In this document: in pieces, positions 27,597 through 37,167 of the stretch
Layout: every line of letters begins with the position of its first letter
How positions within the stretch are numbered: the stretch's first letter is position 1
Assembly: GCF_000344805.1 (NCBI RefSeq)
Contig: NC_020453.1
Coordinates: 7,101,001-7,165,000 of the forward strand
DNA: 64,000 nt
From: Bradyrhizobium oligotrophicum S58
GTDB taxonomy: Bacteria; Pseudomonadota; Alphaproteobacteria; Rhizobiales; Xanthobacteraceae
Reading direction: 5' to 3'
The notes under the pieces: model-generated
Seen by the model: only the letters and a program-made list of their open reading frames with translations
What the model was told of the DNA's origin: nothing
The model's database searches: none
Position numbers and translations under genes: made by a program

Positions 27597-27722
27597 TCAG
27601 CCCTGGCGCGCCTTGAAGCGGCGCTGGACCTTGTTGATCACGTAGACACGGCCCTTGCGGCGAACCAGACGGTTGGCGCGATGGCGGCCACGCAGCGACT
27701 TCAGCGAGTTACGGACCTTCAT
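27597..27722 (-). CDS. rpmJ: 50S ribosomal protein L36 (cysteine-free form)
   Basis: The 41-residue product [20 protein letters not shown]... ends [16 protein letters not shown]. It is the long L36 variant without the four zinc-binding cysteines (C-minus form), the usual one in alphaproteobacteria. It is a component of the large ribosomal subunit. The ATG is at 27720-27722. Confidence 0.95.
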   Translation of the reverse strand: MKVRNSLKSLRGRHRANRLVRRKGRVYVINKVQRRFKARQG

Positions 27723-27983
27723 GGGACATCCTGATACGTTGAAAGGCCGTGTTGGACAGGCCGGAAGTGGCAAATAGAATTGGAATTCCGCAAGCGACGA
27801 AGCCGCCCGGAGCGGCCGGTTTCTAACCACCAGCCCAACGGATGTCAACGATTGTGGCGCGGACTTCAACAGGGCCTGGCGCCGGAGGCAGGAACCCAAC
27901 CGCCGGACCAATTGCCGATTGCCAAATTTGTTATATCGTATAATCAATTTTACAAAGCCAGAAACCAACCGCCGGGAACGCCC

Positions 27984-28868
27984 ATGCCCAAGCTCGCTCT
28001 GCCTGAGATCGACAACGTCGTCGCCATCGACATCCACACCCATGCCGAGGAGCCGTGCGGCATGCATGCCGACGACGGCTATGACGATTTCCAGGCGCAG
28101 ATGGCCGACTACTTCAAGTCGCCGCACAAGCACCCGCCGACCGTGCCGGAGACCGCGGCCTATTATCGCTCCAAGAACATTGCGGCCGTGATCTTCCCGG
28201 TCGACGCCGAGCGCGAGACCGGCTTCCGCCGCTACAAGAACGAAGAGATGCTCGAGATCGCTTCCGAGCATCTCGATGTATTGATCCCTTTTGTCAGCAT
28301 CGATCCACACAAGGGCAAGCTCGGCGTCCGGGAGGCGCGCAGGCTGATCGAGGAGTATGGCGTCCGCGGCTTCAAGTTCCACCCGACCATGCAGGGCTTC
28401 TACGCCAATGATCGACTGGCCTATCCGCTGTACGAGGCGATCAATGACGGCGGCGCGATTGCGCTGTTCCACACCGGTCAGACCGGCGTCGGCTCGGGCA
28501 TGCCGGGCGGCATGGGGATGCGGCTGAAATATTCCAACCCGATGTACATGGACGACGTCGCGGCCGACTTCCCCGACCTCAAGATCATCCTCGCCCACCC
28601 CTCCTTCCCCTGGCAGGAGGAGGCGCTGTCGGTCGCGACCCACAAGCCGAACGTCTACATCGACCTCTCCGGCTGGTCGCCGAAATACTTCCCGCCGATC
28701 CTGGTGCGCTACATCAACTCGATCCTGCAGGACAAGATGCTGTTCGGCTCGGACTGGCCTGTGATCACGCCGGATCGCTGGCTCGCCGACTTCGCCAAGC
28801 TCGACATCCGCGACGAGATCCGCCCGAAGGTCCTGAAAGCCAACGCGCGCAAGCTGCTCGGGATCTGA
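27984..28868 (+). CDS. Amidohydrolase family protein (amidohydro_2)
   Basis: The 294-residue protein has a metal-dependent TIM-barrel pattern: HxH pair in [10 protein letters not shown] (about 14-23), [11 protein letters not shown] near 130, [10 protein letters not shown] near 160, ILAHPSFPW near 200 and a catalytic Asp in FGSDWPVI near 255. The family includes aminocarboxymuconate and resorcylate decarboxylases and lactone hydrolases acting on aromatic-derived compounds. The substrate here is unknown. The frame extends upstream to 27780, but [10 protein letters not shown] at 27984 fits the family start. A terminator follows. Confidence 0.88.
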   Translation: MPKLALPEIDNVVAIDIHTHAEEPCGMHADDGYDDFQAQMADYFKSPHKHPPTVPETAAYYRSKNIAAVIFPVDAERETGFRRYKNEEMLEIASEHLDVLIPFVSIDPHKGKLGVREARRLIEEYGVRGFKFHPTMQGFYANDRLAYPLYEAINDGGAIALFHTGQTGVGSGMPGGMGMRLKYSNPMYMDDVAADFPDLKIILAHPSFPWQEEALSVATHKPNVYIDLSGWSPKYFPPILVRYINSILQDKMLFGSDWPVITPDRWLADFAKLDIRDEIRPKVLKANARKLLGI

Positions 28869-28919
28869 CTTCGTCCGACGGCCGAGGCTCGTCTTGGCCG
28901 GGATCGTGCTATCATCCGC

Positions 28920-28958
28920 AGGCGCGGTGGCCATCAGCCATCGCGCCTGTTTCTTTTT
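28920..28958 (+). terminator. Rho-independent terminator
   Basis: AGGCGCGGTGGC and GCCATCGCGCCT form a twelve-base stem around CATCA, followed by GTTTCTTTTT. It lies between the amidohydrolase and the haloacid dehalogenase genes. Confidence 0.9.
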
Positions 28959-28964
28959 GATCAG

Positions 28965-29720
28965 GTGAGCGCCGTGCCCTTCAAAGCCGTGGTCTTCGAT
29001 GCGTATGGCACTTTGTACGACGTCCAATCCGTCGCAGCCGTCACCGAGCAGGCCTTCCCGGGCCACGGTGACATCATCACGCAACTCTGGCGCATCAAAC
29101 AGCTCGAATACACCTGGCTGCGCTCGCTGATGCAGCGCTACGAGGACTTTGCCGTCGTCACCCATGACTCCCTGGTCTACACGCTGCGCGTTCTCGGACT
29201 GCGAACGGATGCGGCCACGCTCGACCGCATCATCGCCAAATATCTCGATCTCGATCCCTACCCCGACGCGCGGGCCGCGCTCGCCGCAATGAAGGATCGT
29301 CGACTCGCGATCCTTTCCAATGGCAGCCCTGCGATGCTCGACGGCCTGGCCAAAGCCAGCGGCTTCGACACGCTGCTCGACGCAGTCATCAGCGTCGATG
29401 CCCGAAAGATCTTCAAGCCAAGCCCACAAGCGTACGCGTTGATCGAGGAGACGCTCGGACTTGCGCCGAGCGAAGTCCTGTTCGTCTCCTCAAATCCTTG
29501 GGACGTCTGCGGCGCAAAGGCATTCGGCCTCAACGTCGCCTGGATCGAGCGCGTCAGCCCTGAGGCGATGGCCGCGGCCTGCCTCGAGACCGACCTCGTG
29601 GCGCCGCTCACTTTGTTCAAGGCGCTCCGCACGCAGATGGACGAGTTGGGTTTTGCGCCCGATTATCGTATTGCTGCGCTGTCCGAATTGCCTGAGATCG
29701 TCACCACGCATGAGCCTTGA
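28965..29720 (+). CDS. (S)-2-haloacid dehalogenase (HAD type II)
   Basis: The 251-residue protein carries the HAD motifs. Motif I is FDAYGTLYD (nucleophile Asp), motif II is LSNGSPAML, the lysine is in [10 protein letters not shown], and the final acidic motif is [13 protein letters not shown]. These are the L-2-haloacid dehalogenase versions, which convert 2-haloalkanoates to hydroxyacids with inversion. The GTG start is preceded by ATCAGG. The gene overlaps the next one by 11 bases, so the two are translationally coupled. Confidence 0.92.
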   Translation: MSAVPFKAVVFDAYGTLYDVQSVAAVTEQAFPGHGDIITQLWRIKQLEYTWLRSLMQRYEDFAVVTHDSLVYTLRVLGLRTDAATLDRIIAKYLDLDPYPDARAALAAMKDRRLAILSNGSPAMLDGLAKASGFDTLLDAVISVDARKIFKPSPQAYALIEETLGLAPSEVLFVSSNPWDVCGAKAFGLNVAWIERVSPEAMAAACLETDLVAPLTLFKALRTQMDELGFAPDYRIAALSELPEIVTTHEP

Positions 29721-30177
29721 ATCCGTACGCGCCTTCTTCGCCGAAAAAGCTCCCGACATCGACGTCCTCGTCTCCAGCCAGAGCTCCGCGACCGTGGCGC
29801 TCGCGGCGGAAGCCTTTGGCGTGGAGCCAGCGCGGATCGCCAAGACGCTCTCGCTGCGCGTCGGCGAGCGCGTGATCCTGATCGTCGCGGCCGGCAACGC
29901 CCGCATGGACAACAAGAAGGTCAAGGCGCTGTTCGGCGGCAAGCCCAAGATGTTAGGGCTCGACGAGGTCGCCGACATCACCGGACACGAGGTCGGCGGC
30001 GTCTGCCCGTTCGGGCTGAAAGCACCGCTCCCGGTCTATTGCGACGTCTCGCTGAAAGCCTTCGACATCGTCGTGCCCGCCGCAGGCTCGACCCACAGCG
30101 CGGTCAAGATCACGCCGGACCGGATGGCCGAGCTAACATCCGCGGAATGGGTCGACGTCTGCGAGATCGCGAAGTAG
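29710..30177 (+). CDS. YbaK/EbsC-type aminoacyl-tRNA deacylase
   Basis: The 155-residue protein has the YbaK/ProX editing fold: an opening helix ([12 protein letters not shown]), AGNARMDNKKVKALFG with the conserved KK region, and VGGVCPFGLKAPLPVYCD around 95-112. Members hydrolyse mischarged Cys- or Ala-tRNA(Pro). The class cannot be fixed from sequence alone. The ATG at 29710 lies inside the end of the dehalogenase gene, giving an 11-base overlap. Confidence 0.9.
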   Translation: MSLESVRAFFAEKAPDIDVLVSSQSSATVALAAEAFGVEPARIAKTLSLRVGERVILIVAAGNARMDNKKVKALFGGKPKMLGLDEVADITGHEVGGVCPFGLKAPLPVYCDVSLKAFDIVVPAAGSTHSAVKITPDRMAELTSAEWVDVCEIAK

Positions 30178-30180
30178 CGG

Positions 30181-31170
30181 CTACTCCACCCGGCCGATAC
30201 GCTTCACCGCCGCAATCAGTCTCGCGCTGTCGCGATCCATGAACTTGGCGAATTCCGGCGCATCCTGATAGGCGACGGCGCTGCCGACGGCTGAGAATGT
30301 CTTCACGACCTCCGGGCTTGCTGCCGCCTGCGCCATCGCCCCGCGCAATCGTGTCATGACCGGTGCCGGCAATTCGCGCTGCCCGAACAGCCCTGCCCAG
30401 ATATACATCTCGACGTCCCGGTAGCCGAGTTCGATGAAGGTCGGCACCCCGGGGAAGCTCGGGATGCGTTCCGCTCCCCAATTGGCGAGCACGCGCAGTC
30501 TGCCATCCTCGACCTGGGGCTTCAGCGTGCCGGGCGCGCCGGCCATCGCTTGCACGGTGCCGCCGAGCAACGAAGTCAGCGCCGGGCCGGCCCCGCGAAA
30601 AGGGACATGAAGCAGCCTGATCCCCGCGCTCGATGCAAACATCTCCATGGCGACGTGGAGCGTCCCATACGGCCCCGACGAGCCATACGGGATCTCGCCC
30701 GGACGCCTGCGCGCGTCGTCGATGAAATCCTTCAGCGTCCGCCACGGCGCGGACGCCGGCACGGCGAGCAAGGTCGGATCCGCCAGCACCCGCGCGATCG
30801 GCGCGAACTGCGACACTTCGTAGGCGACCGTGCGCTCGAACAGCCGGTCGGCCTCCGGCAGCACGGCCAGCGACGACAGCGTCATCAGCAACGTATAGCC
30901 GTCGGGCGTCGCACGCGCCGCCTGCGCGTTGCCGACCGAGCCGCCGCCACCGCCCGCGCGGTTGTCGACGATGACGGGCTTGCCGAGAATTCGCTCCAGC
31001 GCAGCGGCGACCGGCCGTGCCGCGAGATCGGCCTGGCCGCCGGCGGGGAACGGCACGATCATCGTGATGTTGCGGCTGGGGTAGACATCCTCCGCGGCGG
31101 CGAGACCCGGCAGCAGGCTCTGCATCAGCGGCAACGCGGCGGCGGTCCGCAGGAACCCACGGCGGTCCAT
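30181..31170 (-). CDS. Tripartite tricarboxylate transporter (Bug-family) solute receptor
   Basis: The 329-residue protein starts with a twin-arginine-like signal (MDRRGFLRTAAALPLMQSLL). The Bug-family features follow: YPSRNITMIVPFPAGGQADL near 30-50, VIVDNRAGGGGGSVGN near 72-87, and GSSGPYGTLH near 165. Such periplasmic receptors bind carboxylates or aromatic acids and are often present without a transporter. No TctA or TctB gene is adjacent, so the partner is elsewhere. The ATG at 31168-31170 is chosen by the signal sequence. It is convergent with the YbaK-type gene. Confidence 0.9.
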   Translation of the reverse strand: MDRRGFLRTAAALPLMQSLLPGLAAAEDVYPSRNITMIVPFPAGGQADLAARPVAAALERILGKPVIVDNRAGGGGGSVGNAQAARATPDGYTLLMTLSSLAVLPEADRLFERTVAYEVSQFAPIARVLADPTLLAVPASAPWRTLKDFIDDARRRPGEIPYGSSGPYGTLHVAMEMFASSAGIRLLHVPFRGAGPALTSLLGGTVQAMAGAPGTLKPQVEDGRLRVLANWGAERIPSFPGVPTFIELGYRDVEMYIWAGLFGQRELPAPVMTRLRGAMAQAAASPEVVKTFSAVGSAVAYQDAPEFAKFMDRDSARLIAAVKRIGRVE

Positions 31171-31289
31171 CGGGAGTCTCCCAGGAAAGTCTTCTTGTCG
31201 CGTGATCCTAGCGCGAAGAATTGCGCGCGGGCAAAGCGAGATTTGACTGCGCGGGTTCCGCTGAGGAAGATTGCACTGCAACGACGTAA

Positions 31290-32207
31290 TTAGTTCGACC
31301 GCCCCTTTTTCCCTTTCGCCAGTTCCTTGACCAGAAACTCTGTCAGCACCTCGACCCGCGCGGGCCGCGGGCCACCAGGCGGCATCACCAGATGCATCGC
31401 GCCTTCGGGCTGGCTCCAGCCCTTCAGCACAACTTCGACCTCGCCTGACGCGATCGCGTCGGCGACAATGAAGTCCGGCAGGTCGGCGATGCCGAGCCCT
31501 GCGAGCACCGCCGGGAGCAGCGCCTCGCCATTGTTGACGCGCAGCTGCCCCGCGGGGCGCACGCTCGCCTGCTCGCCGGCCGCGTTGGTGTAGTGCCAGA
31601 CGCCGGCAGTCGAGAGATAAGCGTAGCCGAAGCATTTATGCTCGGCCAGATGCATCGGATGCGTCGGCCGCCCATGGCGCTCCAGATAGGACGGCGCCGC
31701 CACCGTGTAGCGCGGCATCGCGCAGAGCCGGCGCGCAACCAGCGATGAGTCCGGCAGCCGCGCGATGCGCAGCGCGAGATCAAAACCCTCGCCGATGAGA
31801 TCGACGGTCGCATCGCTCATGTGCAGGTCGATCGAGACCTCGGGATACTGCTCCAGGAAGGCCGGCAGCAGCGGCGCGATCTTCTTGACCCCGAACGTCA
31901 TCGGTACGGCGAAGCGCACCAGTCCGCGCGGTGTCAGCGACTGCGCCAGCGCCTCGGTCTCCGCCGCCTCGCCATCGACCAGCAACTGTGTCGCGCGCTC
32001 CGACAGGCGCTGGCCGGCGTCGGTCAGCGCCAGACGGCGCGAGGTGCGGTTGAACAGTCGCGTCCCCAGCCGCTCCTCCAGTCGGCTCACCGCCTTGGAG
32101 ACGGACGCCTTGGACAGGCTCAGCTCCTGGGCCGCGCCGGCGAAGGAGCGCAGCTCGACCACCTTGGCGAAGATCGCCATCGCCTCGAAGTCCGGAAGTC
32201 GCGCCAT
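31290..32207 (-). CDS. LysR-family transcriptional regulator
   Basis: The 305-residue protein has the LysR helix-turn-helix (VELRSFAGAAQELSLSKASV, about 16-35) and a substrate-binding domain with FGVKKIAPLLPAFLEQYPEV near 105. The start MARLPDFEAMAIFAK is typical. A TTG at 32234 gives nine more residues. It is divergent from the pirin gene, and the gap contains an inverted repeat suited to a LysR dimer. LysR genes beside pirin/wrbA pairs usually control them. Confidence 0.9.
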   Translation of the reverse strand: MARLPDFEAMAIFAKVVELRSFAGAAQELSLSKASVSKAVSRLEERLGTRLFNRTSRRLALTDAGQRLSERATQLLVDGEAAETEALAQSLTPRGLVRFAVPMTFGVKKIAPLLPAFLEQYPEVSIDLHMSDATVDLIGEGFDLALRIARLPDSSLVARRLCAMPRYTVAAPSYLERHGRPTHPMHLAEHKCFGYAYLSTAGVWHYTNAAGEQASVRPAGQLRVNNGEALLPAVLAGLGIADLPDFIVADAIASGEVEVVLKGWSQPEGAMHLVMPPGGPRPARVEVLTEFLVKELAKGKKGRSN

Positions 32208-32227
32208 TAGCTCAAATCTCGTTTTTG

Positions 32228-32251
32228 GAAACAATAGGTTTCAATAGTTTC
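32228..32251. promoter_or_regulatory. Candidate LysR operator between the regulator and pirin genes
   Basis: GAAAC-AATAG-GTTTC is a perfect inverted repeat. The sequence AATAGGTTTC is followed at once by AATAGTTTC, a direct repeat of one arm. It lies in the 130-base divergent promoter region, just before TTTATATACT, a possible -10 box for the pirin gene. Confidence 0.5.
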
Positions 32252-32337
32252 TATTTATATACTCCGGTCGCTCCCTTATTCAAAGCCCAACAGCACGGCG
32301 GCTCCCAGCCGACCGTTGCAACAACAGGAGCAGACCC

Positions 32338-33036
32338 ATGATCGAGTTGAAGCCCTTTGCGGCGCTGGGCGGCGCCGACCACGGCTGGTTGAAGGCCAAG
32401 CATCATTTCTCGTTCGCGAGCTACTACGACCCGAACAACATGAGCCACGGCGCACTGCGGGTCTGGAACGACGACGAGATCGCGCCGAACACCGGTTTTC
32501 CGGCGCATCCGCACCAGAACATGGAAATCATCACCTATGTCCGTGAGGGTGCAATCACGCATCAGGACAGCCTCGGCAACAAGGGCCGCACCGAGGCCGG
32601 CGACGTCCAGGTGATGAGCGCCGGCAGCGGCATCCGCCACTCCGAGTACAATCTCGAGCCGACCACGACGCGGATCTTCCAGATCTGGATCGAGCCGACC
32701 ACTGATGGCGGCCAGCCGACCTGGGGTGCCAAGCCGTTCCCGAAGTCCGACCGCTCCGGCAAGCTGGTGACGCTGGCCAGCGGCTTTGCCGACGACGGCG
32801 ACGCCCTGCCGATCCGCGCCAAGGCGCGCGTGCTCGGCACCACGCTGAAGGCCGGCGAGACCGCCGAATACAGTGCCGACAAGGCCCGGCATATCTATCT
32901 CGTGCCGGCGGCCGGCAGCATCGAAGTCAACGGCATCCGCGTCAACGCCCGTGACGGCGCCGCCATCCGCGACGAGGCCACGCTCAAGATCACCGCGCTC
33001 GAGGATTCCGAGTTGGTGCTGGTCGACGCCGCCTAA
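32338..33036 (+). CDS. Pirin-family protein (YhaK-like)
   Basis: The 232-residue bicupin carries the pirin metal-site residues: PAHPHQNMEIITYV (about 55-68, with His, His, Glu) and SAGSGIRHSEYN (about 93-104). Pirins include quercetinases and redox-responsive proteins. In bacteria YhaK and relatives respond to oxidative or chlorine stress. The ATG follows GGAGCAGACCC. It is the first gene of a pirin-wrbA pair opposite the LysR gene. Confidence 0.92.
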   Translation: MIELKPFAALGGADHGWLKAKHHFSFASYYDPNNMSHGALRVWNDDEIAPNTGFPAHPHQNMEIITYVREGAITHQDSLGNKGRTEAGDVQVMSAGSGIRHSEYNLEPTTTRIFQIWIEPTTDGGQPTWGAKPFPKSDRSGKLVTLASGFADDGDALPIRAKARVLGTTLKAGETAEYSADKARHIYLVPAAGSIEVNGIRVNARDGAAIRDEATLKITALEDSELVLVDAA

Positions 33037-33111
33037 TTCGCTTTCACGGCCACGGCCGCTCACACGGCCGGGATGCCCTGCCCCTTTCCTCTTGTTCCCA
33101 CGGAGACTGCC

Positions 33112-33711
33112 ATGACCAAGGTTCTCGTTCTTTACTACTCCGCCTACGGCCACATCGAAGCGATGGCCAATGCGGTTGCCGAAGGCGCCCGTGAGGCCGG
33201 CGCCACCGTCGACATCAAGCGCGTGCCGGAGCTGGTGCCCGCTGATGTCGCCAAGGCCTCCTACTACAAGCTCGACCAGGCCGCGCCGGTCGCCAAGATC
33301 GAGGAGCTCGCGAACTACGACGCGATCATCGTCGGCACCGGCACCCGCTTCGGCCGCATGGCCTCGCAGATGGCCAACTTCCTCGACCAGGCCGGCGGCC
33401 TCTGGGCCAAGGGCGCGCTGCACGGCAAGGTCGGCGGCGCCTTCACCTCGACCGCGACCCAGCATGGCGGCCAGGAGACCACGCTGTTCTCGATCATCAC
33501 CAACCTGCTGCATTTCGGCATGACCATCGTCGGCCTGAACTACGGCTTCGCCGGCCAGATGAAGCTCGACGAGGTGACCGGCGGCTCTCCTTACGGCGCC
33601 ACGACCATCACTGGTGGCGACGGCAGCCGGCAGCCGAGCGAGAACGAGCTGGCGGGGGCGCGCTATCAGGGCCGCGTCATCGCCGAGACCGCAAAGAAGC
33701 TGCATGGCTGA
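33112..33711 (+). CDS. wrbA: NAD(P)H:quinone oxidoreductase WrbA
   Basis: The 199-residue protein is a flavodoxin-fold WrbA. The N-terminal FMN phosphate loop is [31 protein letters not shown] is near 77-95, and [18 protein letters not shown] is near 112-130. It reduces quinones by two electrons and protects against oxidative stress. The ATG at 33112 follows CACGGAGACTGCC. The 75-base gap from pirin contains no terminator, so co-transcription is likely. Confidence 0.95.
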   Translation: MTKVLVLYYSAYGHIEAMANAVAEGAREAGATVDIKRVPELVPADVAKASYYKLDQAAPVAKIEELANYDAIIVGTGTRFGRMASQMANFLDQAGGLWAKGALHGKVGGAFTSTATQHGGQETTLFSIITNLLHFGMTIVGLNYGFAGQMKLDEVTGGSPYGATTITGGDGSRQPSENELAGARYQGRVIAETAKKLHG

Positions 33712-33785
33712 TGCGACTGGGGCGGCACTTCTGTCATCGAAGTGCCGCCCCATCTCGTCGGAAGTAGAAAGTAGAGGAGTCCGCA

Positions 33786-33953
33786 ATGCCCGCCATGCTC
33801 GAACTGGTGACGCTGGCCAGGCTGGCGCGTCATCCCCTGCAGATGATGGCGCGCCATTGGTACTGCAAGAGCCTCTACCGCGCGAGCCGCGGCCAGCGCC
33901 GCTGCCCGGAATGCACGGCTGCTTCAACAGCCAAGGCCACTACAGCGGTTTGA
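33786..33953 (+). CDS. Small conserved-looking protein with a CxxC motif
   Basis: A 55-codon gene starts with ATG at 33786 after TAGAGGAG, an excellent ribosome site. It reads MPAMLELVTLARLARHPLQM and later WYCKSLYRASRGQRRCPECT. It is basic, with three cysteines including CPEC, and could bind a metal or nucleic acid. Its last 14 bases overlap the convergent DUF1080-type gene. It may be the third gene of the pirin-wrbA operon (74-base gap). No named family recognised. Confidence 0.6.
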   Translation: MPAMLELVTLARLARHPLQMMARHWYCKSLYRASRGQRRCPECTAASTAKATTAV

Positions 33954-34536
33954 TCTGCACCTTCCTGAACTTCACCACGCCCGAGCCGTATTGCAGGGCG
34001 ATCGGGCCGGCCGCGTGCTTGCTGTCGTCGACATCGGCCGTCTTCTCGCCGTTGAGGATTACCGTCAGCCGCGTGCCCTTGGCGGTGATCTCATAGGTGT
34101 TCCACTTGCCGCCGGCCTTCGGCATCGGCTCGACCTTGGCGACGTCGACGATCGCGCCGGTACCGTATTTCGGATCGGGCCGCTTGTCGAAGATGTTGAC
34201 CTCGTAGCAGATGTTCGAGTCGATCTTGTCGGACTGGTCGCAGCGGATGAAGATGCCGCTGTTGGCGGCGTCGTCGACCCAGAACTCGGCCTTGATCTGG
34301 AAATCCTTGTAGCTGGTCTTGGTGACCAGATAGGACAGGTCCTTGCCGTCGAGCTTGTCGGCCGACAGCGCGCCGTCTTTCATCTCCCAATTCGCCTTGC
34401 CGACCTCGGTGAAGTCGGCCTTGGTCGTGGCGTCGACCAGAGTAACCCAGCCATCATCGGCCGATGCCGCCCCGAGGCTGAACGCCGCGCCGGCAACGAT
34501 CAGTCCGGCCGCAAGCACACCCGACATATAACGCAT
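33940..34536 (-). CDS. Secreted DUF1080 / LamG-like protein
   Basis: The 198-residue protein has a signal peptide (MRYMSGVLAAGLIVAGAAFS) and a concanavalin-like beta-sandwich pattern with the DUF1080 (3-keto-disaccharide hydrolase) landmarks: KDFQIKAEFWVDDAANSGIF, WNTYEITAKGTRLTVILNG and GPIALQYGSGVVKFRKVQIK. DUF1080 domains are linked to sugar binding or hydrolysis. A single secreted domain such as this might act on cell-wall or plant sugars, which is inference. The ATG follows AGGGAGGAG, and upstream in-frame sequence is not needed. Confidence 0.88.
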   Translation of the reverse strand: MRYMSGVLAAGLIVAGAAFSLGAASADDGWVTLVDATTKADFTEVGKANWEMKDGALSADKLDGKDLSYLVTKTSYKDFQIKAEFWVDDAANSGIFIRCDQSDKIDSNICYEVNIFDKRPDPKYGTGAIVDVAKVEPMPKAGGKWNTYEITAKGTRLTVILNGEKTADVDDSKHAAGPIALQYGSGVVKFRKVQIKPL

Positions 34537-34640
34537 CGAAACTCCTCCCTGTTTTTGTTTGGTTCGGCGGCACGATAGCAAAGCGCCGGACAATGCAAAC
34601 GAGTTTCGTTGCTGCAACTGCTCTGTCGCTTGGCCGCGCC

Positions 34641-35501
34641 TCACACTGCGGTGGTGCGCGCAAAATCGACATAGATCTCGCGCAAGCGCGTCGCGACCGG
34701 CCCCGGCTTGCCGTCGCCAATCGTCTTGCCGTCGATCGACACCACCGGCTGCACGAACGAGCTCGCGCTGGTGATGAAGGCTTCCTTGGCGGCCAACGCT
34801 TCGTCCACCGTGAACAGCCGCTCCTCGACCTTGAGCTGGCGCTCCTCGGCGAGCTTCACCACCGCCTTGCGGGTGCAGCCCGGCAGGATGGCGTTCGAGT
34901 TCGGCCTGGTGACGATGACGTCGTCCTTGGTCAGGATGAACGCCGATGACGAGCCGCCCTCGGTGACGTGGCCATCCTCGACCATCCAGGCCTCGGCGGC
35001 ACCGGCCGCCGCAGCCGCCTGCTTGGCCAGGACCTGCGCCAGCAGCGCGACGCTCTTGATGTCGCGCCGTTCCCAGCGGATGTCGGGCACCGTGATCACA
35101 GCGATCCCGCTCTTCGCCGAAGGCGCATCGACGATGTTCTTGGCCGTGACGAACATCACCAGCGTCGGCTTGACGTCTCCCTTCGGAAACGGAAAGTCAC
35201 GGCTCGTGTCGGCGCCGCGCGTGACCTGCAGATAGACCATGCCCTGGTCGAGATGGTTGCGCGCGACCAGCTCCTTTTGCAGCTCCTCGATGCGCGCCAG
35301 GCTCTCCGGCAGGGCCAGCCCGATCTCGCCGACCGAACGCTCCAGGCGTGCGAGATGCGGGGCGCTGTCGACCAGCTTGCCGTCGAGCACCGCTGCGACC
35401 TCATAGATGCCGTCGGCGAACAGGAAGCCGCGATCGAGCACCGAGACCTTGGCCTCGGACAGGGGCACGAAGGCGCCGTTGACGTAAGCAATGGGGTCCA
35501 A
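34641..35501 (-). CDS. D-amino-acid transaminase (class IV)
   Basis: The 286-residue PLP enzyme has fold-type IV features: AYVNGAFVPLSEAKVSVLDR at the N-terminus, the Schiff-base lysine in RRDIKSVALL near 145, and WMVEDGHVTEGGSSSAF near 178-194, as in D-alanine aminotransferase. It interconverts D-amino acids and 2-oxo acids and supplies D-Glu or D-Ala for the wall. The TTG at 35499-35501 has a GGAGAT site at the right distance; an ATG at 35525 is the alternative. It lies beside the gltIJKL-type transporter genes but is separated by a repeat. Confidence 0.9.
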   Translation of the reverse strand: MDPIAYVNGAFVPLSEAKVSVLDRGFLFADGIYEVAAVLDGKLVDSAPHLARLERSVGEIGLALPESLARIEELQKELVARNHLDQGMVYLQVTRGADTSRDFPFPKGDVKPTLVMFVTAKNIVDAPSAKSGIAVITVPDIRWERRDIKSVALLAQVLAKQAAAAAGAAEAWMVEDGHVTEGGSSSAFILTKDDVIVTRPNSNAILPGCTRKAVVKLAEERQLKVEERLFTVDEALAAKEAFITSASSFVQPVVSIDGKTIGDGKPGPVATRLREIYVDFARTTAV

Positions 35502-35555
35502 GGCAACATCTCCTGTTAGTTGCATGATGTGCAACGAGCACACCGCTCTCTCTTA

Positions 35556-35694
35556 CCTCTCCCCGCTTGCGGGGAGAGGTCGGATTGCATCGTCAGATGC
35601 AATCCGGGTGAGGGGGTACAGGTCTCTCCACGGACACTCCCCGTGCGGCTGCCCCTCACCCCGACCCTCTCCCCGTAAGAACGGGGAGAGGGAG
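35556..35694. repeat. CTCTCCCCG...GGGGAGAG repeat, copy 1 of 4
   Basis: About 140 bases: CCTCTCCCCGCTTGCGGGGA at one end, a central ATTGCATCGTCAGATGCAAT hairpin, and CCGTAAGAACGGGGAGAGGG at the other. Full copies recur at 38064, 39506 and 51524. It lies directly past the 3' end of gltL. Confidence 0.92.
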
Positions 35695-35733
35695 TGCACC
35701 GTCATCGATGCGATGGCTCGAAAACCGACGCTG

Positions 35734-36465
35734 TTAATGCGACAATATCTTCGACAAAAACTGCTGCGCGCGCTCGCTGCGCGGCTTGCCGAAGAAGTCT
35801 TCCTTCTTCGCATCCTCGACGATCTCGCCGCGATCCATGAAGATGACGCGGTGGGCGACCTTCTTGGCAAAACCCATCTCGTGGGTGACGACCATCATGG
35901 TCATGCCCTCGCGGGCGAGATCGACCATGACGTCGAGCACCTCGCTGATCATCTCCGGATCGAGCGCCGAGGTCGGCTCGTCGAACAGCATCGCGATCGG
36001 GTCCATGGCGAGCGCGCGGGCGATCGCGACGCGCTGCTGCTGGCCGCCGGAGAGCTGCGCCGGGAACTTCTGCGCCTGCTCCTTGAGGCCGACGCGGTCC
36101 AGGAGCTTCATGCCCTTCGCGGTCGCTTCCTCATGGCCGCGACCCAGCACCTTCTGCTGGGCGAGGCAGAGATTGTCGATGATCTTCAAATGCGGAAACA
36201 GCTCGAAGTGCTGGAACACCATGCCGACCCGCGAGCGCAGCTTCGGCAGGTTGGTCTTGGAATCGTTGACCTTGAGGCCGTCGATCGTGATCGCGCCATC
36301 CTGGAACGGCTCCAGCGCGTTGACGCATTTGATCAGGGTCGACTTGCCGGAGCCGGAGGGACCGCAGACCACCACCACCTCGCCCTTGGCGACAGAGGTG
36401 GTGCAGTCCTTCAGCACCTGGAAGCTCGGGCTGTACCATTTGTTGACGTGGCTGATTTCGATCAT
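35734..36465 (-). CDS. gltL: Glutamate/aspartate ABC transporter ATPase (GltL type)
   Basis: The 243-residue ATPase powers import of polar amino acids. Walker A is GPSGSGKST (35-43), the signature [15 protein letters not shown] is near 149-163, and Walker [14 protein letters not shown] is near 171-183, followed by the switch histidine in VVTHEMGF. Length and sequence match E. coli GltL/AatP. The ATG is at 36463-36465, eight bases past the gltK stop, so it is the last gene of the operon. Confidence 0.93.
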   Translation of the reverse strand: MIEISHVNKWYSPSFQVLKDCTTSVAKGEVVVVCGPSGSGKSTLIKCVNALEPFQDGAITIDGLKVNDSKTNLPKLRSRVGMVFQHFELFPHLKIIDNLCLAQQKVLGRGHEEATAKGMKLLDRVGLKEQAQKFPAQLSGGQQQRVAIARALAMDPIAMLFDEPTSALDPEMISEVLDVMVDLAREGMTMMVVTHEMGFAKKVAHRVIFMDRGEIVEDAKKEDFFGKPRSERAQQFLSKILSH

Positions 36466-36473
36466 GGAGCCGA

Positions 36474-37166
36474 CTACCTGATGATGGCGATGCGCGACTG
36501 CAGGCGGCGGACGCCGTAGGACGCGACACAGGAGATGGTGAAGTAGATCAGGGCTGCGAACAGGTACATCTCGACCAGGCGGCCGTCGCGCTGCGCGACC
36601 TTCGAGGCGGCGCCGAGGAAGTCCGGGATCGAGAGCACGTAGACCAGCGACGTATCCTGGAACAACACGATGGTCTGGGTCAGCAGCACCGGCAGCATGT
36701 TGCGGAACGCCTGCGGCAGCACGACGTAGCGCATGGTCTGCGCATAGGTCAGGCCGAGCGCCGAGGCCGCCGCCGGCTGCCCGCGCGAGATCGACTGGAT
36801 GCCGGCGCGCATGATCTCGGAGAAATAGGCCGCCTCGAACAGAATGAAGGTGATCAGCGAGGACGCGAACGCGCCGACCTTGATCGGGCGGGACGAGCCG
36901 GTGATCCACTGCCCGATATAGGGCACCAGGAAGTAGAACCAGAAGATCACCAGCACCAGCGGCAGCGAGCGCATGAAGTCGACATAGAGCCCGGCGATCC
37001 AGCCCATCACGCGATAGCCCGACAGCCGCATCAGCGCGATCATGGTACCGAACACGAGGCCGCCTGTCGCCGCCAGCGCGGTCAAGGTCAGCGTGAAGGT
37101 CATGCCGTCGATGAAGAGGTACGCTAGCGAGCGGCGGATGACGTCGAAATCGAAATTGGCCAGCAT
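36474..37166 (-). CDS. gltK: Glutamate/aspartate ABC transporter permease (GltK type)
   Basis: The 230-residue inner-membrane protein is a His/Glu/Gln-type permease with about five helices and the EAA loop [20 protein letters not shown] (about 118-137). It pairs with the 243-residue permease upstream. Start and the previous stop are one base apart, so translation is coupled. Confidence 0.92.
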   Translation of the reverse strand: MLANFDFDVIRRSLAYLFIDGMTFTLTLTALAATGGLVFGTMIALMRLSGYRVMGWIAGLYVDFMRSLPLVLVIFWFYFLVPYIGQWITGSSRPIKVGAFASSLITFILFEAAYFSEIMRAGIQSISRGQPAAASALGLTYAQTMRYVVLPQAFRNMLPVLLTQTIVLFQDTSLVYVLSIPDFLGAASKVAQRDGRLVEMYLFAALIYFTISCVASYGVRRLQSRIAIIR

Positions 37167-37167
37167 C

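Noticed and set aside
27597..29429. A 600-codon minus-strand frame ending in the L36 sequence
   Set aside because: Only the last 41 codons are a gene (rpmJ). The rest is antisense to the amidohydrolase and dehalogenase genes.
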